Shown: positions 46,709-58,835 of the stretch, in pieces | Layout of the letters: every line of letters begins with the position of its first letter | How positions within the stretch are numbered: the first letter of the stretch is position 1 | The notes under the pieces: model-generated | What the model saw: only the letters and a program-made list of their open reading frames with translations | The model's database searches: none | Told to the model about the DNA's origin: nothing | Source of the DNA: Antedon mediterranea | Taxonomy: Eukaryota; Echinodermata; Crinoidea; Comatulida; Antedonidae | DNA: 64,000 nucleotides | NCBI RefSeq assembly: GCF_964355755.1 | Contig: NC_092680.1 | Location: forward strand, 16,159,001 to 16,223,000 | Direction: 5' to 3' | Translations under genes and position numbers: made by a program

Positions 46709-49700
46709 TCATTTCTTTTCTTCTAATTCTTCAACAAGTTCAGCAAGGTCAATTCGTCCAGCTTTTTTCAGTGCCGTGTGTAAAATATTTACTCTGTTGT
46801 CCCCTCGTTTGGTTGTCTTTTTCCATTCTAGCAACATGGCAACTGCCTGTTCTTCTGTGTCTCCTTGATGTTTCGATGACATTTTCTCTTGTTTAGAATA
46901 CGGCACTCCGAGAAATGTAGCCAGTTTTCTCCAATCGCTGCCTAATTCATCGGCCAATTCTCGAAAAACAACTTCTGTTAGTGGACAGGTATCTGAATTA
47001 ACAAAAAAAATAGGGTATAGTGTTTTCATCTTATTGAATCATAGCCTACGTCACTCATCCTGGCCATGGTGCCTAATTTTCAGACGTAGGAGCATTACAC
47101 AAAATGTCTTTCCACTATAACAACGGTTAAGGAAAACTCACTGCATTTTATGTGCAATCATATTGACTCTAGTTCATGCTTTTCTCGTATAATATACATA
47201 TTATAAAAACCAGATGATAGCCTGCTCAATGAAGGCGGTTAACAAAACAAGTGTAGGCTTACAAAATACCTAACAGGTACGGTCGCTTCTAACTTATAGT
47301 ATATCGGATAAAAGGAAAGCCTTCATTTTAAATAAAAGTCGTTACCTGATTTTTTTAGTTGAGACTGGATTGGGAGTGAAGTAGACGTCATTGGATTTGA
47401 TATACTCGGTAGCGAAACAGCCTAAAAATGAAATAAACAATCAAAATTGTATGTTTGTTGTAATAAGAAAACGGAATCAGTGGACTCCTTTTTGTAAAGT
47501 ACGCAATAAGATTATTATTCATTTCATTTAATTTTTCCTCATGTAAATACCACCATCCCCAAATTAGGTTCACTAGATACTATCTAACTGACTATCGCAA
47601 GTCGATTAGTACAAGTCTAGTAAATGATATGTACCTATATGTGTACATAACTGATTCCAGTTAGATAGTATCAAGTGACAGCAAGGTAATCGGGTGATGA
47701 TTTTTGTTGTGGAAATTAAACATACGCACCTCCGCATCTCGAAACACAGATCGTAAACCAAGTTGCTGTAACAGCTCATATATCTTAGTTTCAAAAATTA
47801 TAGGATCAGTAGCTTCAGAAAAGTCTACGTAAAGATGTCCACCAAATATTGTAGCAACCCAGCCGTCAGGAGAATAGTCGGCCTGCATTTTAATCGGAAT
47901 AAATTCCTTCTTAAATTGACGCATACAGTTTCCTTCTAATAATCAAAAAGTCGAATATAGTTGTTAACAGGGAAAATAGTGTACCATCTGATAAAACAGT
48001 CAATATGTGAAACCCACGTAGGCTTGTAGATGTTTACAGTAGGTATAATTAGGCCTACCAATTTAAGCCCGTATGGTTAGCTTATTGAAAAGGTCTATTT
48101 CAATTTACAAAGCTAAAAATTATAATTTTAGGAAGATTGTTTTCCTTTGTTTGACTTCCCAATGTATAACTACAAGGACCGTTTGATCACATTATTTTGG
48201 TAGGCCTACTAACTATGCGGGGAAAAAACGTCGATGAAAGCCCTTATTTTATTTTCATTAAAGCTAATGGTATTATAGTCGTCAACACACCTGATTTGCA
48301 ATTATCACTATGTTGGTATTTATCAGAAAAGCAAGCCAGAACAACAGCAGCATTTTTCACCGCAATTGCCATTGTGTCGAAGATAAAGCCATGCATCTTT
48401 TCTATGTCTATCCATACGTTGTAACCATGTTGTTTCAGACGATCTGCAATTTTTCGAACCATTCTAAGACAAATAATTAGTTGTATATATCATTATGTTT
48501 TCATTGAAATGCATTGATATCGTGTGTCCACCTAAATTGTTTAGGCCTATAGATAAATCATCCAATTTGGACATTATATATTAATAATATTAAACATTCT
48601 GAATATAAAATAGGGATAATAATAATTTATTTTATGATAATGTAACTTTGATGCTATTATTTTAAAACTGGAAATGCTATTTTGTTGTCAGGTGAATAAA
48701 CATCTCAATCTTTACAGAAGCACCATGTTAAATATTAGCTGTATGTTTGTTTCTTGTAATTCAATTGCATTCTGCATATAGCCGGTTTGACACATGAATG
48801 CAACTCCAACACATTTCTCTTCGTAATAAAAAAAAAAGTCAAAAGTAATATAAAGCAAGCATGTATAAAGTAATTGACAAGAAGCATCCAGTAGCTTGAT
48901 AGCTGATTCATCGATTATGCTTATGATCGATCGATTGAATGTAGAAATCAATATCAGTAGGTATACATATACTGTAGAAGGATATTTTGACATTTTAATG
49001 AAAATAACACTTACGCTTGATCATCCCATTGATAACTCATCATAATATATCCTGGAGCCTACAAAAAGTCCATTAACATACATTGGCAACAACAAAATAA
49101 AATATGAAAAAAAAACAAATAACAATGGGACAAACGTTATAATAACAAAATTATAATATTTAATCCTTGCTTTAGTCTACAAACTCCAACTAAATATTTT
49201 GCTTACAATGACGTATAGTTTAAGTTTGTTTCAATGTAGGCCTATAAGCTTTGAGGTATTACGATCCACTGTGATAAACACTGCGTATTACCTCTCCCGT
49301 CCCCGCCCCCGCCCCGCTAAAAAAGTGTTAATTGCAAGTTAATTAAAGCAACTTTAATCTAAAAACAATCTGCAGTAAACTTATACACGATTTATACAAA
49401 ATAATTTAAAAAGTACCATTATAAGTACGGTATCTTTATGTTACAGTAAAGACAACTAAAATGGTAGCTATAGCCGGGTGGTGACCAGTGTGTAGCCCAC
49501 AATCATGTCACAATGTAACGCATAGAAGTGCAGTACTTTATTGCACGATGTTCAAAATAACGAAATAAACACAAAGTTTATTATTTAGGTACGTTAACCA
49601 CATTTGAATTAAAATATTTAAATAAATTTGGACATTATTAACATTTAATTAGTCCGTCTCTCAAAAATAGGTATTTACTACACATAAACTTACTAAAAGC

Positions 49701-49833
49701 AAGGCTATCAAATAACAATCAACATTAGCAGTGGCTTAAATAATTGGAAACCATGCATTAATGCTGCTAATAAACTATTGTAAGGGTTACCGGTTTTTAA
49801 AACATTTCATGCACTTATTTAACTTACATCCAT
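46709..49833 (-). CDS. TIR - death domain adaptor-like protein, 6 exons
   Basis: Exons on the minus strand: 49833-49828 (only MD), 49058-49015, 48463-48291, 47935-47730, 47421-47346, 46992-46709; GT-AG throughout with consistent phases, 262 aa. The TIR domain occupies about residues 4-150: GYIMMSYQWDD (box 1), NVWIDIEKMHG (box 2 region), AAVVLACFSDKYQHSDNCKS, FIPIKMQADYSPDGWVATIF. A Ser/Thr/Pro linker follows, then a death domain at about 170-255 (ELADELGSDWRKLATFLGV, LLEWKKTT, LHTALKKAGRIDLAELVEEL). MyD88 has the same two modules in the opposite order. The position matching the SARM1 catalytic Glu appears to be His (DIEKMH), so NADase activity is not expected; this is inference. It is probably a cytosolic adaptor bridging TIR and death-domain partners. 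The tiny first exon is the least certain part. Confidence 0.85.
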
Positions 49834-50466
49834 AGTTGGTTAAACTTGTAGGTCGTCAAAAGTTGCTTACAAACGAGAAAATAAACGCCTAAAAATACAC
49901 TTGATTACCGTTAATAAGTAAACTCTTTGTGTAAAAATTAGCCTTTTAAAAGGCGTAAAATAAAGTCTCTTATGATTCATTTGTAAAGGAAGTTTAAAAT
50001 TTCCTGTTTATTGAAGTGCGCCATCATTATTTTTTTCTCTCCTTGTTTTAGGATTTTACTTTAAATTTGAACAGAACTGAATGTTACTTGGCTCACGTTC
50101 AATGTTGTAATAGTAATTCTTTAATCGACCTTTTATTATATCAGTCAATTCTGTAAACAAAACATATTATTCGAAACTATATATAATATTCTGGTAAGAT
50201 CTATTGATGTTATATCTTAGCTCTCTTTCAAATCTAATTTCACCCAAAATGTATACTAGCTCCGGTTCAGTTTATCACTCAATGTTAAACGTCATAATAT
50301 TAGTTTTCATTTCGTTGATAATCTAAACACGGTCAAATCAACCTACTAAATGCTAGACTATTTATTTGATTCACCAGTTCTATTTTATTTTAGGAGGTTA
50401 CTACAACATGCTTGGTCATTATTAAAATTAATATTTATAATTACAACTGTGGGTCTAGAACATGCT
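49834..50466. other. Spacer between the two TIR genes
   Basis: An AATAAA complement at 50361-50366 lies about 100 bp past the stop of the upstream gene, supporting separate transcripts. The rest would be the promoter of the TIR-death gene; no element is recognised. Confidence 0.45.
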
Positions 50467-53400
50467 TTAACTAGGAGAGCACTCAGCAATGTTCTTATCC
50501 AATTCAGGCATAGTTCCAGTCTGCTGTTCAGACTCAATATGCTGCTGAGTGTCCTGCAACCACTGCACGAGATCTTTTCTTCCAATATCATCGAGTGCCT
50601 CTGAAAGTGTCTTCATCGAGTCTGATTGACTGTTTTGTCCTTGATGCCATTTTCCCAGCATCACATAACATCGACGAGTTACGGTTTTATAATCTTTCTG
50701 CAACTTCTGAATTGTTGAAGTCGCAACCTCAAGTCGTTGAGCTAATTTCGACCAATGTAATGAAATTCTCTCAGAAAGACCCTTCATAACAGCCTCAGAT
50801 AATGGGCCTAATCGTAAGAAATCAAAGTAAATTAAATTAAAATTGTTTAAAAGAAATTATATCATTCGAATTTTGTATTTCCATGTTCATAAAAAATCCT
50901 AAATTCTTACCTTCGGCACTGAAATACAAAACACCATCGATCTTGCTAATTGGGGCCTCCTGGATAAAAAAAATAACACTTTTATACTACTGTATTACTT
51001 TAAAAATGTTACCTAATCGAAATAAATCGAAACCGAAAGCCATTCCATCACATTATGTTAGGTAATGCGAAAAAAGTACTTAAAACACTATTTTTAGTCT
51101 TTTTTTCCCCTTTTGGACAAATAAAATGAATTATGAACTAACAACGGTTTTGCATACTGTATGTTGAGAATTTGGTAAGTTCATACCTTTGTTATGTCGA
51201 CATGGACTCTACCAACTTCGATGAACTTTAGATGGTTTGATGAAGTTTCATTCCGACCATTATCAATATTAGCAACATAAAAACTAATATTCCCACGATG
51301 TTTTTCAGAACCCCAGTTCATCTCTTGATTGATAGGTTTCATCAGAAATGTATATTCAATCGTTTGGTTTTGGTGAAATCTCAACATAATGTTATCTTTT
51401 CGGCTCTTCACTTCTTTTACGTTTCCATCCAAACATACTTTTATATGTTGGCCTTCTCTTATCGCTATGTCTTCACTCTGGAAGATAATATTATAGCAAG
51501 AAACTGTTGTAAGCTGTCGAAGAAGCTCATCTAACTCGTTTACAAATACCACTCGCAGAATCGCCTGCCTGTCATTTCCTTTCTGCTGACCTAAAATGAT
51601 GTTTATGTAGAATGTGTTCACTTGGTTCTTTAGATGTCTTGCAATTACTGGTAAGTTGGTCAAGATTGTTGTTTGAAGAGCAATTACCGTTATACTGATT
51701 AGAAAGAAACATGATGATAAGAAAAATAGATGCGTTTTGTTCAACATTATCCTTCTTATAATTGACAGACTGTTGACAAAAAAAATGGTGAGTATTCTAA
51801 GGGATGTTAATGACATTGGTGATGAAGATGAAATGACAACGGTGATGAAGATGATGGTGATAAACATGAAATAAAGATTGATAATAATAAAACAATAAAT
51901 TAAAGGGTAAAACATACCTTTTACAAATATTCAACAACTTAAATCTTAGTGTTCCCTTCGACCCATCGGCGACAACATTACACGGGATAACTGACCATCT
52001 TATCTTGTTTGTAGAAGTCAAGATATGGTAACCAATCATGATTTCATTTTCCCCATCTTTAATGGACTCCAGCTCTCCGCTGGTGAATTGAACATGCTCA
52101 GTTCTCCTCATCTTTGGGCATGGTAAAACAATCTCTCCCGGTAGTAAACAATCTTCCATATCCTTTTCTGGTAGTAGCGATAGAAATGGACTACATGAAA
52201 TCAAACCGCCACAGCCTTGAACATTTACATTCGAATTTGCGATAACCGACTGATGAATACATTCTACCTGTACAGAATGTAAAGAATGAAAATTGGTTAT
52301 AAATTCCCGAATTCTAATAAAACAACATTATCATAGGCCTACATAACTATCTTAAACTACATTTAACTAGTTTAAACTGACAGCTTATCTTTAAACTACC
52401 CATTGTCATTACTTCTTAAACAAACTTTATTTGTGCATACTGGAGGCCGAATTTGAACTCTTTAACAGTATCATGTTTTACAGAATTGGAAAAATAATAA
52501 AATTATAAAACAGTAAATCACCTTTTAGTATATTAATATATTTTGAATTTGCAATGTTTAAAGAAATTACTGAGATCAGTATAAAATCGAATAGAAATAT
52601 CACCATGGCAAAAAATACTATGTGTAAATATTTTGTTAAATTAGGTGAAAGTATAAAGTACCTCCAGTAATATTTTTTTTATAGTAGGCCGAAAAAAGAT
52701 TTTTAAAAAAATAAATCGATAATTGTTTTTGCTTAATTATTGCAAAATTGAGAGAAATATAATTTTAAAATAAAAAACATCATTTACGCCTAATATTTGT
52801 TCTCACCAGAAGTTTTGCCGTCAAACCAAAAGAATTTTCTCCGTAGGTTATTTCTACGTCCGGAACGTTTTTGGATCGTATAGTTCCACCTTCTTGTAAA
52901 ATACTAACATCGTATTCCTTATGGCGATGGATGATAGCATACATACCAAGTACAGTTACTTCAATTTCAAGAAATCTAACACCCTAGACAAGAAAATTGG
53001 TCAATAATGTTACGTACCCAATGAATGTTACTTATGTAAAAATGTATGGAATCAGTAGCAAGATTTTTTTTTCAGCTAACTGGTACTGTTGGTTCAGTTA
53101 TATCTTTGGAAATGTCCGTGATACCAGGGAGTTTTACATCTCTCTGGTAATAACGATTGTTAGTGCTAAAAATATCACACAAAAGATGTCACGTATTTAG
53201 AAAATTGCTATATTATGGGGTATTTAGTTTATCTTTTTAGATGTACAATTCACGGATTATACCGTGTTGCTTCCCATATCATTGGCTTATAGTTTTTTTT
53301 TTACCTAAAGAAAATAACTTTTACGAAGATCATACTAAATGCAATATGAAATAACTGGCAGTTAAAAAACTATTATTTATTTCTATTTAATTTATTATAA

Positions 53401-55999
53401 ATTTTTTTGTAAATGACTGAATACCTGATGTTCTTCAAAGACTTTCTCAAACTTATGAGGAATTACGTCATTCCAACTTTTCCCACCATCGTTCGAGCAC
53501 AATACTACAAGTTCATTCACTTGACCATCCAGCAATTCCTTTCTGATTGGTATTGCCAAATAAATAAACGGCTTAACAGATTTTCTTACAGGTTCCAGGT
53601 TCAAGATATCACATACTATCACGTCGCCGTCGTTTAATGGTATGGTAGTGTCTTGGCGTGGGTTGGTTGCAACAAATGGTTCACCGTCAATGTGTTCAAC
53701 TGGTGATCGTATAACGCACAGCAGTTGGTTATTATGGTCTTGTACACTGAAATGAAATTATTGATATTGTTAGACAGATTATAGTTTTATTTGTTTACAT
53801 ATTTGTATACATGTATTTTTTGTGAATCAATTAATTATCAATTATCAAAACACACCTTATAGTTTTCCAGTTGCTTAATGGTACAGTGTGATTTACTTTC
53901 GCTTGAGAGTCTTTGTTTTTCAACTCTGCAAACAACAAAGACAAAACGAAGAAAAAACTGTCAACACAGTTGCGTCAGTTAATCAATTTGATAATGTAAT
54001 GGATGGATCTCCCATTACATCAATGTTTGAACGCATGTCGTTTTTTTATATCGTTAATGTTTGTATGTGCTTAATACATTTAGACTGTTTTCTCGATAAG
54101 GCAATAGTTTGCCACATGGAGTCTAGTGACAGCTACAGAACCGCCACCTCTAGTGCTTAGCTTCATTTCTTCCTAATAGTTTATGATTGATTATTTGAAT
54201 TTATTATATCATACTTTACTTTAACACAGTTAGAGAATCTTTAACAAACTGGTACAAACTGGTACAAACTGGAACAAACTGGTACAATGACAAAGAATTA
54301 ATGCACATGTTATCTTACTATTTGAACAGTCTGCGACTATTGAAGTCAGTAAACATTTACTCTTGGAAATTGTATCGTTAGAAGAATCAAAAGAACCCAT
54401 GAACTAAAAAAAAAGAATTATTGTGATGTATTTTTGTTATTAGAAGATGTTTTTTCTATCTAATCGTCTGCCTCTTGAAGTTCAATATAGCAATTTGTAT
54501 TTTCACTCATCTATCTTTTTGTCAAAAATGTTGTTGTTGTCTAAAATCTTTTTTTTTATTCTTATTTTTAAAGAATCTCCATATTTTTTACCAATATAAT
54601 AGATCCACACTCTATGTTTGAATCTTTTTATCATTAAAGGTAATTGTCACTTTCTGATTTCTGATTAATGTTTTTAAACATTTATGATCGAAAGGTGACT
54701 CCATGAAGTTATATAAGAATAAGATCAGAACTTTTAGAAAACGGTTATTTGCTAATCTTGTTGTGGATAAATACAATTCACTACCAGATAAGTTCTCGAG
54801 CTAGTGCCAATGAAGTATCCACCAAGTAAGTTAATTTCCTGTTAATGCACAAATGTTTGAGGAAAAGTCAAGACTATATTTTTCGACTATATTCCTACTT
54901 GTTAAAGTTATGTCGCATGGCTGTTACAGATAGTACTGGGTGTTCTGTACAGTTCATTTTCATTGAAATGCAATGTCATTTATGTTTCAAAAGAATATGA
55001 ATACTTTACATTGTTTGTTTGTTTTACCTACCTGATTATTTGACCTAAGGCAGTATTCGAGATGCATCATGATAGCCTGGAATTTACTACCGTCTTCCGC
55101 TTTTGTAAAGTCGACTTTGTTGGTAGATCGAACCTCTCCCCACCTCTCAATGTTAAGACCGGTCTCTAACACTAATGTTATAAATCCCTTTTCATATTTT
55201 GCTATAGATTCACCAACTAACAACAAAAATAATAAATACAACAGAGGACAATTTTTATTTAGTCCTGAGGATGTTAACTGCACAAATAATTTATTATTGT
55301 ACAAATATTTTAGCAATAGGCCTAATAGGTTCTAACAATGACACCTTACCTTTTTGACAAGTAAAACTCTGTTCGTATTTTTTAGAGAAACACCCAAGAA
55401 CAAAGCGTGAGTGCTGTACAATTTCTGATGTGCTTAAAACTCTGTCGCTTTTGAAGATTTCATCTAGAAGTACATCATACCCACTGTCAAGTAATTTCTT
55501 GCCAACCTTTTTGGCCATTCTTAAAACGGGAATAATAATAATGATCGAACAGAAAACTATATAATCTTTTTTTTCCTTGATTATTAATACACATAGCTTT
55601 CGTTTACGTACCTCACTTTTTTGTCAGAATGACTATTTAATTCGACAGCTGCGTGGTCGTGTATGCGTCGTGGAAACAAAACTTCTTTTTTATCAACATC
55701 TTTCTCATAATACGCCTCGACACTTACGATGATAATGATTTGTAACAGGGATTTCGATGACCATCATGTTAGGATGATGGTTCATCGTTGACATCATCAT
55801 CCATTTCTTTTTCCCTTTATTTATTAACTTTAATCATTTTATGAATTATATTAAAAAAATTATATATTAAAACTTATTTCTAAATAAAAAAAATCAATTG
55901 AAATAGTATGTCTAGTCTTTTTTTCATTACATCATTTAATACTAACCCATCATCTTCCCGGTTATAGCTAAGTAGTATGTAGCCAGATGATTGATTTCC
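50467..55999 (-). CDS. TIR - ZU5 - ZU5 - UPA - death domain protein (PIDD1-like tail), 11 exons found
   Basis: Exons on the minus strand: 55999-55947, 55519-55350, 55216-55032, 54403-54319, 53925-53856, 53746-53425, 52983-52807, 52267-51918, 51694-51187, 50959-50911, 50807-50467; phases agree, 769 aa without the missing first exon. TIR at about 6-136 (GYILLSYNREDD, FVLGCFSKKYEQSFTC, GFITLVLETGL). A linker follows to about 190. First ZU5 about 190-310 (KPFIYLAIPI, ELVVLCSNDGGKSWNDV, VTVLGMYAII). Second ZU5 about 315-475 (QEGGTIRSKNVPDVEI, PGEIVLPCP, TNKIRWSVI). UPA about 475-640 (NTFYINIILGQQ, ILRVVFVNELDELL). Death domain about 665-755 (LHWSKLAQRLEV, MLGKWHQGQ, LSEALDDIGRKDLVQWL). ZU5-ZU5-UPA-death is the PIDD1 layout, but a TIR stands where PIDD1 has leucine-rich repeats. 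The HF-S autocleavage motif seems absent from both ZU5 ends. It is probably a cytosolic death-fold scaffold. The start codon exon was not located. Confidence 0.85.
54247..54288. repeat. 10-bp tandem repeat in an intron
   Basis: CAAACTGGTA is repeated four times (one copy reads CAAACTGGAA). It is intronic to the TIR-ZU5-UPA-death gene. Confidence 0.85.
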
Positions 56000-56896
56000 C
56001 TGCAAAAAAAAACGGCTCATAATTAATAATTGCAAAATATGGAAGGCGAAGATGAGGATAAAAGAAGTACTGTCAACATTACATAGATATATAAACGTAA
56101 ACGTTGGGAGGTTTATCCAATACAAAATAAAATGGTCTTTTACACATTGGATATACCATTCTGTGTGATACTTCCCACAACATCCCTCAGTTATGTAATA
56201 TTTAGACATATTATCCATTAGTTATAATTGAGGAGCAGGTATAGATCCAAGATGTAATACAAACGGTGTGGGCCTAACTCGCCACTCAAATCATCCAGTA
56301 TTCGCAAACACTATTTGCTCGCAAACACATTATACACGTATGGTCATCTACCGAAATTCATATTTAGAATTGGGTGACTCAATCAATGATGATGCAAAAC
56401 CAGCTACATATTTTAACCACGGAGGTAAAACTAAGCAAATATTACAAAGCTCTAACCAATTTTAAACCTTTGAAAACAATTACACTGATGCTGAATCCCC
56501 TACCTACCCAAATTACAGTGAATTACCATCGTCGTAGAGAGACATACTCACCCCCATATTATGTCCTTGGTTGTTTGTCTCCAAATTAATACCAACTAAT
56601 AGTGCGCTCTATGACAACTGATAATTATTGATACATGGCATAAAGGCAATCAAAAGTAGTATTTTTTTATATTCTATAAAATTCATAAGCAGGTTTTGAT
56701 TGTGACATTATGGATGTCATTACTATTAATGGGTGTACTATTAGTATCATCTATGTAAATTAAAAGTACTAAGACGTAGGCCTACATTCATTTTAATTTA
56801 TACAAAGTATATCGTCTGATAAGCTGCATCTTCGTTACCTACGTCAGTCAAGATTAATTTCAGTTTATGTAAGAACAACGAACAAAAGGTCTAAAC

Positions 56897-56952
56897 GGTT
56901 TATTGTTGACTGGGTTTATTGTTGACTGGGTTTATTGTTGACTGGGTTTAAG
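56897..56952. repeat. Three-copy 18-bp tandem repeat
   Basis: TTTATTGTTGACTGGG with a GT-type junction is repeated three times in direct orientation. Non-coding. Confidence 0.85.
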
Positions 56953-58439
56953 GACGATGGAGCTTTGTCTTCAGTTTAGTCTTAGTATTTTCAATCAATA
57001 TTAGGCCTTTAAAGAATTTATTTTCCCCAAAAAACATCAAAAATGAAGATGAATAAAATCATATTTGAATATGCCATGTTGCAGTTTAATAAAGTTATTC
57101 ATTTATGTAGGCCTAGAGAAAAAAACAACAAACATATTAATTGTATAAAGACACCATTTTTACGACAGGAAATTGACTATATTTTTACTATTATGTGAGC
57201 ATATTCAACAACAAAAATGTTTGAAAACCAATTTTTAGGGGAACAATATCTTTTCAATATCCTATCAATTTTCAAAGTAGGAATGCGACTATCATTTTTC
57301 ATTATCTACAAAAGTGGGGTGCTCGGGGACACACATAATAACACATGCTTGTCTTAAATCCTCTGACTCAGATTATGTAAATACTTGCCTATGTTACTGA
57401 ACAACAAACTCAATGACTTTTGGTTGCTAGCATTAGTAAGCAAAATGATATTTACTGCAACTGGTCTATTGTGTACATTATTTTAATAATGATTGCTTCT
57501 AGAAACGATCAACTTTTCAAATCAATATTTTGTGTTTATTTATTTCTTCGTCGTCATTATCGACAACGCTAATGACTTGAAGGAAGCTATCTTTTTTCCC
57601 CTTTTTAATCGTTATATTTTATATGCAAATGAAAATAAATGTAAGAATTAGTTGAAACTGGTTGCTGTAACCAATAATAGTGATTAGTTGAAGCTAGTTA
57701 TTTATTATTTATTCACTCCCTCATTCATTCATTTTATATATTCATTTATATTGTTGGTAAAGTAAAACCCAACACTTCTGTGTACGTTAAGGTATCTTTA
57801 TATAAGTTTGGTAGATATCTTATTAGCCCGATAACGTTACGCCAAGGAAGGATCGAATTTCCTTAGTGACACGTTAACGTTAATGGCCAAGTGTTCAATT
57901 ATTAATTTTTGATACAGAAGAACACCGCAACAAAGTGTCAGGCACTTTTTTAATGAGATAATGATTTTACTTGTATACAATAAACAATTCATTCGCAATA
58001 AATCAGTGACATTGTTCATGTAAAACAATTCACATCGCAGCCTAATTATAATTTAGATTAATAAATAACAAATTATAATAAGGTAATTATTCCAAATAAT
58101 CTGTAATCCTTCAACACATTGTTTTAAATTTAACAACGTCAAAAATACACATAAATATTCATATAAAGGTAATTTGTAACCGTTATCAGTTTTACTCCAT
58201 TGAAAATTAACAATGTTATCTAATAACAAAGTTTGTTTTTGATAGTCCAAAACGGTAATATCCTGCGACCAAAGAAACCTAAAGACAGCTTCATACGACT
58301 GATTAGCGGTGATGATTAACGAAATGGAAAATCAAACAAGATATATAACATTGATTTGAAGATCTTTCTTCATTTTGTTCCCTATTTAAAAAAATTTAAT
58401 ATTGACAAGAGTTCTTCACAAATGATACAATCATTTATA

Positions 58440-58835
58440 TTGATAATCATTTTATTCATCCACATTCATCGAATTTTCCTTTTCTTATAATTTTCTCACC
58501 AAACTTAGCCACAATGATCAATGACACATCATATAATTGTGGTTAATTTTTGAAGGGTCAAGGTCGAAGATCAAGGTCCACCAAAAAAAAAAAAAATAAT
58601 AATAATAAACAAAAAAAACCTCAGTGGGACTTGAACCAGCGATCTCAACTGTGAGAGGCTGGATACATAACCATTACACCACACTGTCATCCACACCTTT
58701 GTAGTGTGCAGTTAGCATATTTACACTTAGAACTAATAAAAAAAAATGTAAAAAAAAAATATTCAGGGGGCATTTTATGTAGGGGAATTTTACAGTAGGC
58801 GGAGGTTTGTACTCTCGGAGTACCCTCTAGTTATA
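58440..58835. repeat. Dispersed repeat with embedded tRNA-like (SINE) piece
   Basis: The flanking parts match 5380-5725 (CTCACCAAACT, CAATGATCAATGAC and TTTTATGTAGGG.AATTTTAC). Between them, 58625-58692 on the minus strand carries GCTGGTTCAAGTCC (B-box) and GGTGTAATGGTTATGTATCC (A-box-like), so a tRNA-derived SINE seems to be inserted in or part of this copy. The copy at 5380 lacks it. Confidence 0.55.

Noticed and set aside
56160-56218. ATG at 56218 as the first exon of the TIR-ZU5 gene
   Set aside because: The only nearby donor (GGAA|GTATCA) ends in phase 2, whereas the next exon at 55999 must be entered in phase 0.
58625-58692. Possible minus-strand tRNA gene
   Set aside because: A- and B-box-like words are present, but no full cloverleaf closes. 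It sits inside a dispersed repeat.
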